A DNA stretch of 56,953 bases from Discostella pseudostelligera (Eukaryota; Bacillariophyta; Thalassiosirophyceae; Thalassiosirales; Thalassiosiraceae): the NCBI GenBank assembly GCA_036940085.1, contig JALLBK010000007.1, forward strand, positions 1-56,953. Direction: 5' to 3'. Shown here piece after piece: positions 42,155 through 52,558 of the stretch. Position numbers and translations under genes: made by a program. The notes below the pieces were generated by a model. That model was given only the letters and a program-made list of their open reading frames with translations, searched no databases and was not told where the DNA came from. Numbering within the stretch: the stretch's first letter is position 1; each line of letters starts with the position of its first letter.

Positions 42155-44374
42155 CTACTTTCGTTCGCTCTCCTTCTTTGCACCATTGCTCTCTTTGATA
42201 CCATCACTGTCCCCTTTTCCATCTTTCTGCTGCTTTCTACTACGTCCAGTTCTTTTCGTACCACCACTCGACGACACTCCTTCATTCTTGGATTTGTTGT
42301 TGGATGATCCACCAGTTCCTGCCCCGGCAGCGGCGGTTGTGGTGGCTGCACCTGTACCATCCTTCTTTGTCCTGTGGACAGGCGGTGTGTGTGCTCCTTT
42401 GGCCAGTCTTCCCTTACCATCACCACCACCACCCGATGTCGTAGCACTTTCTGGACCCGAGGAGGATGTTGTTGCCGATGGAGCCAATGCTGGATCAGCG
42501 GAAGTAATAGTTGTGGCAACGGGAGGTGGCACCTCCTTTCCAGCTGTAGTTGTCGTGTCCGTTCCCGCTGGTTTAGATGGTGATGGTGCTGCCACCTTGG
42601 CTGCCCAGGAATTAGGATTTACTTCCGACGGTTGTGGCTGTACCTGCTGCTGCTGAGACTGCGGATATGGTTGATGCGGATTGTGATTCAGATAATATCC
42701 CCCCATCATATGAGGTGGTTGGTTCGGAGGATGTTGCATCATGTGCTGCTGCTGCTGCTGTTGCGCGTGTTGATAATTGTAATTCATACCATAATGCTGA
42801 TGATGATTGGGGTTTTGATGCTGCCCCCCTCCTCCTGGAGGATGAATCGGAATCATAACAGGAATAATCGCACCCGATGGAACGCCATCGGGGACGGCAA
42901 ATGGCATCCCATGAACCAGCATGGTGTTTCCAGGACCAAGAACATTGGGGACACGAACTTGCATGGTAGTGAATCCAGGTGGGAGTGTGTTGTGTGATTG
43001 GTACATATGCGGCGGTGGCGCCGGTGGCGGATAGGGATAGCCTGGATAGGAATGCTGTTGAATGGGATGAGGCGGTGGTGGCGGATGGTGATATGGCATT
43101 TGCTGTGGCGGCGGACCATACTGTAGGGGTGGATGATATGGCATTGGCGGAGGAGGAGGAGGCTGATGATGATGCATGGGCATGCCAAACCCACCAGGAT
43201 GCCCACCAGGATTCATGAGTTCCATGATAGGATCTCGATATTGATAATTGCTCCTCCGTTCCTCCGATCCGTCAATTGATCCACGCGTTTCGCTGGGTAC
43301 CGCTGCCACCTCATCACTGTTAGTCTCTTCCTTCGTTTCATTGTCGGCGGCCTTCCCAACATCCTTTTTAGGGGGTGACATCAATTCCGCCTCGACGCTT
43401 TCCATAGTTCGAAACCTCCTATCTACTCCATCATTACTGCTGTTATTGCCCATTGGTTTGCTTCGCTGTCCTTCCCCTCCATGCAACCGTTGCAACAACT
43501 CCTCCCCAGTATGAATGACATATGTTTCCTTCTTGGCAATCATGGACTCGACAAGACTTGCACGAATATCTGCCGAGGGTGAACCAAGATCGAGACTACT
43601 CCCCTCTTCCACACTACTGCGTTCCTCAAGTTTATCAAGATTTTTCCCCATTCCCCTTCCCTTCAAGTCATTTGCGAACAATCCCCCAATATCTGGTAGG
43701 GCACTTGGATCGGGACTGCTTTGAAAGGCACTCCATGCATAATTGTTGGTCGTCATCGAAGCTGTTCTTGTTGGAGCAGCGTTCTTGACATTTTTATGTT
43801 GCGGAGTCGATGTCGATGTAGATGCCGACGCAGATGTTGCCGCAACCTTATCTCCCTCTTTCATTGCACTCTGATTAGTAGCATTCTTCTTCTTTCGTTT
43901 CTTCTTCGTACTATCTCCCTTTTCAGATTTGTCTCCAGGCTGCTGCTGCTGCTGTCCACTGCTGCCCCCACTACCTACTACTCCCCCATTAATGACTGCT
44001 GCCTGCTCGTCATCTTTGGAATGAGTAGTATTAGTAGTAGACTTTCCTCGACTACCGGCACGTGGTTTCCCCCGCGATGTCCTTTGCGTCTTTTCTCTTT
44101 TCGTGGCAGCAGTACCCCCGGTGGTAGTACTACTACTTGCTGCTGCTGCTGGTGGTGGTGATGGTGCCGACGAAGCAGAACTAATTTTGCCTCCCGATTG
44201 TTGGGTAGTGCCGCTATTAGTGGTAGTGGTAGGTGCAGTCTTCGCCGCCATCAGCGCCGCAGCAGCCTTCTTGCGAGTATTGGAAGCAGGTGTATCTTCT
44301 CCTTTGTTGTTATTGTTGTCGGAGATGCCAATTTTGAGCATCCCCTTTAGGATGGCGTCGGCATTGTCTGTCAT
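42155..44374 (-). CDS. Disordered Pro/Gln/His-rich protein, function unknown
   Basis: Single exon; the frame opens at 44488 but the ATG at 44374 (MTDNADAILKGMLKIG) begins the first conserved-looking segment and is preferred (739 aa). No domain was recognised. It reads as a Thr/Ser/Ala-rich N half with a basic KKKRKKK cluster, a moderately ordered patch (DIRASLVESMIAKKETYVIHTGEELLQRLHGGE), then a long region of His/Pro/Gln/Tyr (PPPPPPMPYHP-type), and a Gly/Ser/Lys-rich tail. QVRVPNVLGPGNTMLVHGMPFAVPDG is an unusually hydrophobic patch within it. SEVNPNSWAAKV resembles a PAM2-type poly(A)-binding-protein motif, with Trp in place of Phe. An RNP-granule or scaffold role would suit this composition but is only inference. 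Confidence 0.7.
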   Translation of the reverse strand: MTDNADAILKGMLKIGISDNNNNKGEDTPASNTRKKAAAALMAAKTAPTTTTNSGTTQQSGGKISSASSAPSPPPAAAASSSTTTGGTAATKREKTQRTSRGKPRAGSRGKSTTNTTHSKDDEQAAVINGGVVGSGGSSGQQQQQPGDKSEKGDSTKKKRKKKNATNQSAMKEGDKVAATSASASTSTSTPQHKNVKNAAPTRTASMTTNNYAWSAFQSSPDPSALPDIGGLFANDLKGRGMGKNLDKLEERSSVEEGSSLDLGSPSADIRASLVESMIAKKETYVIHTGEELLQRLHGGEGQRSKPMGNNSSNDGVDRRFRTMESVEAELMSPPKKDVGKAADNETKEETNSDEVAAVPSETRGSIDGSEERRSNYQYRDPIMELMNPGGHPGGFGMPMHHHQPPPPPPMPYHPPLQYGPPPQQMPYHHPPPPPHPIQQHSYPGYPYPPPAPPPHMYQSHNTLPPGFTTMQVRVPNVLGPGNTMLVHGMPFAVPDGVPSGAIIPVMIPIHPPGGGGQHQNPNHHQHYGMNYNYQHAQQQQQQHMMQHPPNQPPHMMGGYYLNHNPHQPYPQSQQQQVQPQPSEVNPNSWAAKVAAPSPSKPAGTDTTTTAGKEVPPPVATTITSADPALAPSATTSSSGPESATTSGGGGDGKGRLAKGAHTPPVHRTKKDGTGAATTTAAAGAGTGGSSNNKSKNEGVSSSGGTKRTGRSRKQQKDGKGDSDGIKESNGAKKESERK

Positions 44375-45003
44375 CTCGAGATAGATAGATGAATGTGTAG
44401 TTGAAGAAATACGGGGTGCTGATGTTGTTGTTGTTGTTGGTGGTGGTGGAGTTGATGCAGTCGTCGTCGCGATATGAGGACACAACAAATAATATGACGT
44501 CGCTTCGCACCTTCCGGCGAACTCTTCCTAAGTATCACAATGGAATTGAATGAACGTTGCCGGACTTCGAAGTGACCCCCCCTACCTACCTGCACACCCT
44601 ACCAGAGTGGCGATGGTAATGGCAAGGATGACAATATTATCTAGTGTGGAGGCCGCAATGGTACTATTGGTCAAAGGTCATGCGGGGCGGTCCATGGTCA
44701 TGGTGGATGGTGGCGGCATTGGTTGCATTTCTCTCTTTCGATTTCGAGGTCCAGCTTGACATGAAAAAGGCGGGAACATGAATGAATGGCGGGCGACAAT
44801 TTGGCGATCGAAAGATCCGCTGTCGCTGAAACTGACGTGTCGCCGACGTCATCATCGCTTCTTCCAAATCTTTTTGTTCTGCGAATTTTGAAGCCGGCGA
44901 ATCTTTTTGGCTTCGACATTTCACTTTCACTCGACATCGACGACCATGATCGATGCCGCCGTCATAAATTCTACTCTTTTATCAATCAAACAATACCCAA
45001 ACC
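44375..45003. promoter_or_regulatory. Divergent promoter with GGCGGGAA / TTTGGCG sites
   Basis: The gap lies between the disordered-protein gene (-) and the URC1-like gene (+). AAAGGCGGGAA (about 44766-44776), ATGGCGGGCG (about 44786-44795) and TTTGGCGATCG (about 44800-44810) cluster within 45 bases. The 629-base gap has no other recognisable feature; open frames in it are shadows of low complexity. Confidence 0.5.
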
Positions 45004-46616
45004 ATGGCAAGCAACACCACCTCCCTCCAACCAGCCTCCAAAAAGGCACGCACTACCACCAACAAGGGCAAGGCCGGCCCACACGACACCTCCACCGACG
45101 GCATCCCTATCCCCGAAATCACCCAACTTGACTATGTCAATCTAACCTCCCACACTGACGCCTTCGACGTTGATCCCATCCCCATCTCCTGGGGACATCC
45201 CGACCCACTCATTCGCGGTCCCGTCATCTGCACGGTCCGTCACTCCTCGCAGCGCAATGCCATTGGAGCACATTCTGGTAGTTATTGCATCTATACTGGC
45301 TTAGCTGTCGCGGCGGGGAAATTAAATCCAGACTATGTACCGAATTTAAAGTTGACCAGTCCGGTATTTAATATTGGACCACATCCCAGTTGGAGTGATC
45401 CGAAGAAGGTGGCGAGTATTGATCCGTTTGGCCATGTGAGTATCTCTTTGTACAATTTACTATGTTGCAATTAGTTTGTTCTGACCATGATGTTCATATC
45501 TTATGTCATTGCTCATTGCTCAACCTCTACACAGCTCATTACCGAAGTGTACCGCGGCTATCTTGACAAGGGCTTCGATATCCGTCCTACCATTGCCGTA
45601 ACCAAAGCACACATTGACTTACCCGAAACACGTGAGGCCATAGCTGCCGGACGTCTCGTCCCCGATGGTAAAATACTATTGGCCAGTGGTCAATCCATTG
45701 TGAGTAAGGCGGCAATTGAACCAGTATGGTACCTACCCGAAATTGCACGTCGATTTGGTTGTTCTGAGGCGGTATTGCGCCAAAGTATCTTTCGTATGAC
45801 CAATGGAATCTATCCTGAATTGATTACGAGGCCGGATATTAAGATATTCTTGCCACCCATTGGTGGGTTGACCATTTATATTTGGGGTGATCCGGATACC
45901 ATTCCCGATGAGGATATTGAATTAACATGTCGGGTGCATGATGAATGTAATGGAAGTGATGTCTTTGGGTCGGATATTTGTACTTGTCGACCGTATTTGA
46001 CTCATGCCATTGAAGAGTGTATCAAGACTGCTCGTAAGTTCATATTTGTTCCCTCCTTTCGTTCAATATTTTGGTGGTGATTCTGACACCTCACTGAATT
46101 GCAATACTTGTTCATTAACTTGTCTAATACGGAAAAGAAAATGGTGGCTGTGGCTTGGTCATTTATTTCCGCAAGGAAGGACGTAGTCTTGGCGAAGTGA
46201 CCAAATATCTCGTCTACAACACTCGCAAACGTCAGGAAGGCGGAGACTCGGCCGAAAAGTATTTCTCCTGCACTGAACAGGTAGCAGGAGTTCAAGACAC
46301 TCGATTCCAGGCTCTCATGCCCGACCCGCTGCATTTCCTTGGGGTTACCAAAATCCACAACTTCATTTCCATGTCGGATATGAAGTACAATGCCATTGTG
46401 AGCACCGGTATTCAAATTGTAAATCGGATCGAAATTCCAAAGGAGTTGGTGCCCGATGATGCACAGGTGGAGATTACCGCGAAGGTGTATCATGGGTATA
46501 ATGCTGGGAAGGCGTATCAGGGTATTGATCAGAATGAATTGAAGAAGACTGTTGGACGTGAGTATGGGTATGATAAGCCGGATGAGAAGATGGGAAAAAA
46601 TGTGGTGGATGAGTAA
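45004..46616 (+). CDS. GTP cyclohydrolase II homologue of the URC1 (uracil catabolism) type
   Basis: Three exons, 45004-45435, 45535-46033 and 46138-46616; GT-AG, phases 0 and 1; 469 aa. After a short basic N terminus come RGPVICTVRHSSQRNAIGAHSGSY and WSDPKKVASIDPFGH. Next are RPTIAVTKAHIDLPE and WYLPEIARRFG. The GTP-cyclohydrolase-II-like core has RVHDECNGSDVFGSDICTC, with the three Zn-binding Cys (C-x10-C-x-C), then YFRKEGRSLGEVTKYLVYNTRK and FLGVTKIHNFISMSDMKY. The long N-terminal extension and CTCRPYLTHAIEECI rather than the RibA CDCG are typical of the URC1 branch, which in fungi and bacteria acts in uracil catabolism. Riboflavin synthesis is the alternative but fits less well. No targeting peptide is seen. 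Confidence 0.88.
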
Positions 46617-46843
46617 GTGAAGTGTGGTCCAACGGGAAGGCAGTGAAGAAAACTCATATGATTATGGTAATGGCTAGTATCGCTATTGAGACTACTAAGG
46701 GTTAGTAGTGCAATGATTACTTCCTTATATTTAGCTTGGTCTGAGATATCGTTTGACAACCATTCGGAAATGCATCATTATTATTTATTCTTCGCAAAAT
46801 TTACTCTAGCTCGCTGCTGCAGAATCTACGCAAATGACATCGG

Positions 46844-49800
46844 TTAGGCGGTTTGAGCCACTGCAGCAGCAGGTACGAGGCTCTGCCATAGTGAAAAAAT
46901 AGTGTTCAAGCGCATTTTGTCGAGTAGTCCTTCAAACATGGCCAACGATTCTCTTTTGTATTCATCCGCGGGGTCAAGATTTTGGTATTTTCTCAAGAAG
47001 ACATTCTCCTTCAAATTCTCCATGTTTTGTAGATGATCGCTCCAGGCGTTGTCCATGGATACGAGGGCAATGTAGTTGGCAGAACGAGCGAGAGATCCTG
47101 GTGCTCTTCCATCGGCCTGTGACCAAAGCCGAGTAAAATAATAGGATCGAACATGTAAGTTATCTGTCAGGCAACCATCACGAGATCTTGAACCCATTAT
47201 GCACATACCTTAGCCTTCTTCTCAAGTTCGTCTACCTTGGCTTTGAATATTTCTTCCACTGCAACATTCAGGAACGAAATTATGTCCTCCTGCTTCAATC
47301 CAGCCAAATCATCTACTGTAATCACGGGCATGACAGAAGGGAAGAATTGGCCAATCTTCTCCAGCACCTTGTCCACCTTGACGACGCCAACCTCAGTTGT
47401 TTGTGCCTTGACAATATCAGAAACAGTCTCCTTGTTGTATTCATCAATGACTTTCAACGTTGCATCCGGATTGCTAAACAGCAGATGTTGTCTTCGTCTG
47501 TAAAACACTTTACGCTGCTCATTGAGGACGTCATCGAAGTTAAGAATTTGGCCACGAATATCGCGATACTTCTCTTCCACTGCAAGCTGTACCTTGTTCA
47601 GTGCATCTGTCACCTGTGGGGCCTCAATGGGCATATCGTCCGATACACGGAATGTTTTGAGAATGTTCTGCAATCCATCTCCACCAAAGATGACAAACAT
47701 GTCGTCCTCGAACGATAAGAAAAATCGCGACGTTCCTGGATCGCCCTGTCGACCTGCACGTCCACGCAGTTGTCCATCGATGCGGCTGCTCTCATGTCTG
47801 TTCGTACCCATTACGTACAGACCACCCCGTGATTTGACAATTTCCTTCTCTGGTGTCAACTTTTCACGGAAGATATCCTTCACAGCTGATGCAGCATCAC
47901 GGAGCTTAGTAATGTAGGTCGGATCGTCCTCACCCTCGGTTGTGTCGGTTGCGACGGTAAGGATCTCATCAAATTTGATTGCAGTTAAACCTTCCCCGAA
48001 TTCCTTCTTTAGCGAAACTGCGGCTTCCTCAAGCATATGGATAGTGTCGTCGTCAATGTCACAGGGATAGTATTTGTCACTAGGAGACGGTGGGTAGAAA
48101 GATCGCTCTTCTGCCCTTAACACACCCTTGTCAAAAAGGAAAGACCGAGTCTTCAGCCGTGCCATCGTACTGGGACATCCACCAAGGAGGATGTCTGTAC
48201 CGCGACCTGCCATGTTCGTCGCTACCGTTACGACACCCGGGCGACCAGCCTGAGCGACAATCTCACCTTCGCGTAGGGCATTTTCAGGAAGTGCATTCAA
48301 AAGTTCTGCCGTTATTCCCGCCTCAGCTAATGCTTTAACAATAGCCTCACTTTGTGCAACAGAGGTAGTACCGATCAGGCAAGGTCTGCCTGCGGTGGTG
48401 CCACCACCCACGTTGATCACCTCCTTTACGAGTGCCTTGTTCGCAGCGTCACGAGTTTTGAAGGCAACATCTGGATAGTCTCGTCGTGCGATGGGAAGTG
48501 CCGTTGGAATCGGTGTTACCTTAAGATTGTAGGTGAGTTCAAGCTCGGACGCGTCTGCCATGGCAGTTCCAGTCATTCCAGATAGTCGGGTGAATTGACG
48601 GAAGAGCGACTATGCATAGCATGGAGGATAGGAACGAAAATCAGCAAGAGAAAATCATAACTGACACAAACCGTATCGACACTTTCATCGTCTTCATTCT
48701 CACCTGATAGGTAACCTTGGCAATAACCTTACTCTGTTCACTAACTTCAATCCCCTCCTTGGCTTCAATACTCTGATGCAATCCATCACTCCACCGACGT
48801 CCATCTAAGACACGTCCAGTAAACGAATCAATAATCCCCACACCACTGTTGTTGGGCAATACGGTATATTCAATATCCTTCGTAAACAACTCCTTTGCCT
48901 TCACGGCATTAAGGATAAATGGTGCCCACGCCCCCGACGCATCGGCTGGTTCCTCGAACAAACTCGACACACCCAACGCCTTCTCACAATCCTTGTATCC
49001 CCGTTCATTCAACACCACATTCTTATTCTTCAAATCGACAGTATAATGCACACCCTCTTTCAAATTCTCAGCAAGGGTATTGGCCGCACGATACTTATTC
49101 GCCGGTGCAGGTACCTGCTTCGATATAATTAGGGGAGTACGTGCCTCATCAATCAATACGGAATCAGCCTCATCAACGACACAAAATCCATCGAATTGAC
49201 CAGAGGCATAATTTCCCGGTAACACCGTCTGGGCTGGACTTAATGCCAAATGATCTCTCAAATAATCAAAACCCAATTCCGAATTGGTCACATACACGAC
49301 ATTGCAAGCGTAGGCCTTTCGTCGCTCTTCCTCAGTCATGCCCGCTTGGATCAACCCCACCGTTAATCCAAGATATCTATGAACTTGTCCCATCTTTTCC
49401 ATATCCCTACGTGCCAAATAATCATTCACGGTAATCACAAAGGAGGACTTGCCGGTTAATGCATTTAAATAACATGGCAGGGTCGACACGAGAGTCTTTC
49501 CCTCCCCCGTGGCCATTTCAGCCAATCGACCATCATGCAACACCAATCCACCCAATAATTGGACATCATAGTGTCGTTGCTCAATCACACGCCATGCCGC
49601 CTCGCGCACTACAGCAAATGCCTCTTCTAACAGTGGACCATTGATATCTTCCCCATTGGCAAGACGTGATTGAAACTCGGATGTTTTGGCAAGCATTTCC
49701 TCATCGGAGAGTTCTTCAATGGTCGATTCAAGATCGTTGATGCGATTGACTCGTTCGCGGAGGGTGGATAGGTAGATTTCATTGGCATTGCGGCGGGTTT

Positions 49801-50065
49801 CGGCATCTCGACCGGTGATGAATTCTTCGACAACTCCCATGGATAGAGATGTCGAAGACGACGATGACGACGAGACAAAATTGGATGATAGGGCGACATT
49901 CTTTGGGAGGAAAGAGACACTGCGAGAGGTAATCATTGAGCCGCGTTTGCTTCTTCCAGAAAGCGATAGCTGCTGCTGATGATTGACAACGACGTAGGCT
50001 TTGGTGGTGGTTGTGCCGCAGAGGAGGGCAAGCACTGCCGAGCTGCAAAACAGCGGAAACTTCAT
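46844..50065 (-). CDS. SECA: Nuclear-encoded plastid SecA translocase ATPase
   Basis: Three exons, 50065-48704, 48609-47209 and 47116-46844; all GT-AG, phase 0; 1011 aa. The N terminus ([22 protein letters not shown]) is a signal peptide with Tyr at +1 and then a Ser/Arg-rich transit stretch: a bipartite plastid presequence. The SecA motor follows: [21 protein letters not shown], Walker [16 protein letters not shown], Walker [40 protein letters not shown] and [22 protein letters not shown]. The helical wing reads [19 protein letters not shown]. The short last exon encodes [16 protein letters not shown]; no Zn-binding C-terminal tail is visible. SecA drives preproteins through SecYE into thylakoids or the inner envelope. 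Start chosen at MKFPLF; an in-frame ATG at 50119 would place 18 residues ahead of the signal. Confidence 0.95.
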
Positions 50066-50736
50066 TGCGTAGAGGTGAGAGTTAATAGAACCAGGATGAA
50101 GCGCGCCGGCAATTAACAATGGATCGGATTAGGCGATGGAGAATGAGCCACCTATTGCGTCGGATTGATGACACCTCTACACCAGCTACTCTATTCCAGA
50201 TCTTCTCCCATGCTTGGAGGACGAAGCGGCGTCTGATGTCATCATGGTGGACAGTGGACTTGTGTGTGAGTCACCGCGATGAACACGTGTTGTTGCGAAC
50301 ACGTGATGTGTGTGAAAAGATTTGGCGGGAGGGGAAAGTGGCGGGTATTTGGCGGGAGATCGATGAATACACGTGGCAGTGATTTGGCGGGAGATCGAGG
50401 ACTCGAGCAATGTCAATATTACACGTGGCAATGATTATTTGGCGGGAAATTGATGACTCGTCTGCTTGAAGGGAATGACCAACTGCCGTAAGAAGTCATT
50501 TTGAAGGTCATCAATACTTCAACTTCGGCAGAAATTTAGCGGATTTTCCTTATGTAAAATGTCTGAAGTGTCATTTATGACCCCGCAGAGGCTTGTGTCG
50601 ATGGCACATGCGCGATACGATACTGTAGGATAGAGTGCCACCACCACCGCCGCGCCAGCCAAAAAAAAAAAGTGCACCATGACGACGACCGCGAAGGATG
50701 GTTGCAGTAGGACCGACGCAACTGAATAATTAATCC
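50066..50736. promoter_or_regulatory. SecA divergent promoter: repeated CACGTG + TTTGGCGGGA modules
   Basis: AACACGTG at about 50282 and 50298 is followed by TTTGGCGGGAG (50321-50331), GTGGCGGGTA (about 50338-50347), TTTGGCGGGAGATCGATGA (50348-50366), ACACGTGGCAGTGA, TTTGGCGGGAGATCGAGGA (about 50383-50401), ACACGTGGCAATGA and TTTGGCGGGAAATTGATGA (about 50438-50456). The last three GGCGGGA boxes and the two CACGTGGCA boxes form a tandem composite module. An A11 run followed by GTGCACC lies at about 50661-50678, just before the gene to the right. No gene is evident in the gap. Confidence 0.6.
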
Positions 50737-52392
50737 ATGACATCCTTATCCACACGATCAGTCTCGCTCTCGGATCATGTGAAACGACGGAGAAATTCCG
50801 CTCTTTCCAACGGTGGCAGCAATGATGGATGCGGGGCTTCGGGTTCGGGAAGCAGCAGCAGCAGCACCAATAATTACAGCGCCAGCGGAGCCACCAGCAC
50901 CAACAACATTGGATGCGCGAGCATAAATTCCCCCTTGAAAGTGTACTCACCGCAACATCATCAAAATAATGATTATCATCGTCACCACCGTCAACCTGCT
51001 CCATCTGACCCCAAAGTATCGAGTAGCAGCAGAAGCAGCGAGGGGGGATACGACAGCCATGTAGCAGCCTACGGTAATTACGATGCACCCTCGGCGCATT
51101 GTCGAAGTTATCACGCATCCGAACATGGATGCTATGCCGCCGAAAGTCACATTATTGGAGGTCGGGGTGTTGTTGGCAGCAGGAGTACGGAATGGCGATC
51201 CCATCACAAGGCGGCTCCGAATGCTCCTACTATCCACCTGGCAAAGTTGGGGAGTTACTCCAATCCGTTACTGGATTTGGAAGACCAGCGATACATCTGT
51301 AGTTCGTCGAGACAACGACGGGCGACAAAAATTCATGATATTAGTGCAACAAGTAGTAATAGTAGTAGTGGCATGATGCCCCAAGGCCGTTGTAGTGGTA
51401 CCACTGGGATGGAGGCTTGGGGGAGAGGGGGGTCAATGAGCGGTTATTCTCAAGATCCAAGATGTCAAGGCGATTCATCCTCATGTTGTTCGAATGCACC
51501 CACTGCCTCCACCGCCAGCAGTAGAGGGAGCAGTAGCAACAGTAGCACCTACAGCAGTCATCCTAGCATTGACACATCATCTATTGTGGATGAGGATGCC
51601 ATCCGGCAGGGTATCGTTGACTTTTCAACCCTCGTTGCCACCTACCTGGCAGGAGCACTATCTTTCATCATTGGAACATTCCTAACATTACTCTCACCCC
51701 TGGTCAAGATAATTAAATGCATCGTGGGTGATGTCCGGGGATTGCTCGGGGACGCGGGTTTCTTACACGAGCTGGGAAGCTTGTGGAGGTTGTACAGAGA
51801 TTTACGACGAAGTGCAGAGCAGAGCAATTATAGTAGTTCGAATGGTGATTATCAGTATTACAATCACCACCATCATCATCCAAGATATCAGGATGACACA
51901 AGCGTTGAGGATGGTAGTACTACCGTCTATAGTGCGGAAACCTCGGCCCAATTCGTTGGTGGGTGGAGACCCCAAGTTTGTCCCAGCGTTGGAAGCGGAT
52001 GCGCCAGCAGTGTCAACACTCCGAACACCATGGGAGACGCTACTAGGTCAACTTCGTCCTCATGGGCTGGAGTGGCAGCAAACGCATCTCCAAGGCCATA
52101 CTCGACCGTGCCATTTGATCGTCAAGGCCGACGGCCTGGGGTGGAGGTTGTCCGTACGTCGAAGAATACGCACTGTCATCCCAATGAAATGATGTGGAAC
52201 CCGCACAGAGCTCGCAATTCGGAATCGAGTCCGTACTATAATAGAAGGAGCAACAATGAGGCGTTTGCGAGGCGTCCAACTGATTTATCACATCAGCCAC
52301 AATTGCCACCTCGGGCGCAATATTATGGCCCACCATATCCTCAAGAGCCAACGAATCGTTATCCACGTTCTAAGAGCGATGTTGTGTCGTGA
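50737..52392 (+). CDS. Ser-rich protein with one long hydrophobic segment, function unknown
   Basis: Single exon, 551 aa, not assigned to any family. The first about 280 residues are Ser/Gly/Asn/His-rich, with Cys scattered through them, and look disordered. One hydrophobic segment (IVDFSTLVATYLAGALSFIIGTF... at about 289-330) could form a membrane hairpin or two helices. It is followed by an amphipathic, Leu/Arg-containing region (LHELGSLWRLYRDLRRSAEQ). The C-terminal third is again disordered, with Tyr/Pro/Arg-rich motifs. The Leu- and Gly-rich hairpin flanked by disorder vaguely resembles lipid-droplet or reticulon-like hairpins, but this is speculation. It shares a divergent promoter with the plastid SecA gene and is tail to tail with the dioxygenase. 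Confidence 0.65.
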   Translation: MTSLSTRSVSLSDHVKRRRNSALSNGGSNDGCGASGSGSSSSSTNNYSASGATSTNNIGCASINSPLKVYSPQHHQNNDYHRHHRQPAPSDPKVSSSSRSSEGGYDSHVAAYGNYDAPSAHCRSYHASEHGCYAAESHIIGGRGVVGSRSTEWRSHHKAAPNAPTIHLAKLGSYSNPLLDLEDQRYICSSSRQRRATKIHDISATSSNSSSGMMPQGRCSGTTGMEAWGRGGSMSGYSQDPRCQGDSSSCCSNAPTASTASSRGSSSNSSTYSSHPSIDTSSIVDEDAIRQGIVDFSTLVATYLAGALSFIIGTFLTLLSPLVKIIKCIVGDVRGLLGDAGFLHELGSLWRLYRDLRRSAEQSNYSSSNGDYQYYNHHHHHPRYQDDTSVEDGSTTVYSAETSAQFVGGWRPQVCPSVGSGCASSVNTPNTMGDATRSTSSSWAGVAANASPRPYSTVPFDRQGRRPGVEVVRTSKNTHCHPNEMMWNPHRARNSESSPYYNRRSNNEAFARRPTDLSHQPQLPPRAQYYGPPYPQEPTNRYPRSKSDVVS

Positions 52393-52558
52393 TGTACAAT
52401 TAAAGTAGTGTTTGTTACCAAATTTACATTCGACATTTATATATTTATTTGCTTTGTTGGAGTTTATCCAGCGGCGATATCCACCTATTTACTTGAGACG
52501 GAGCAAATCAACAGGTCACACACGAGAAGAATGTTAATGGAGCCATGAGCACGATTAT

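Noticed and set aside
42186..44161. Long plus-strand frames opposite the disordered protein
   Set aside because: They are complements of Pro/Gln/His/Ser codon runs and have no independent coding signal.
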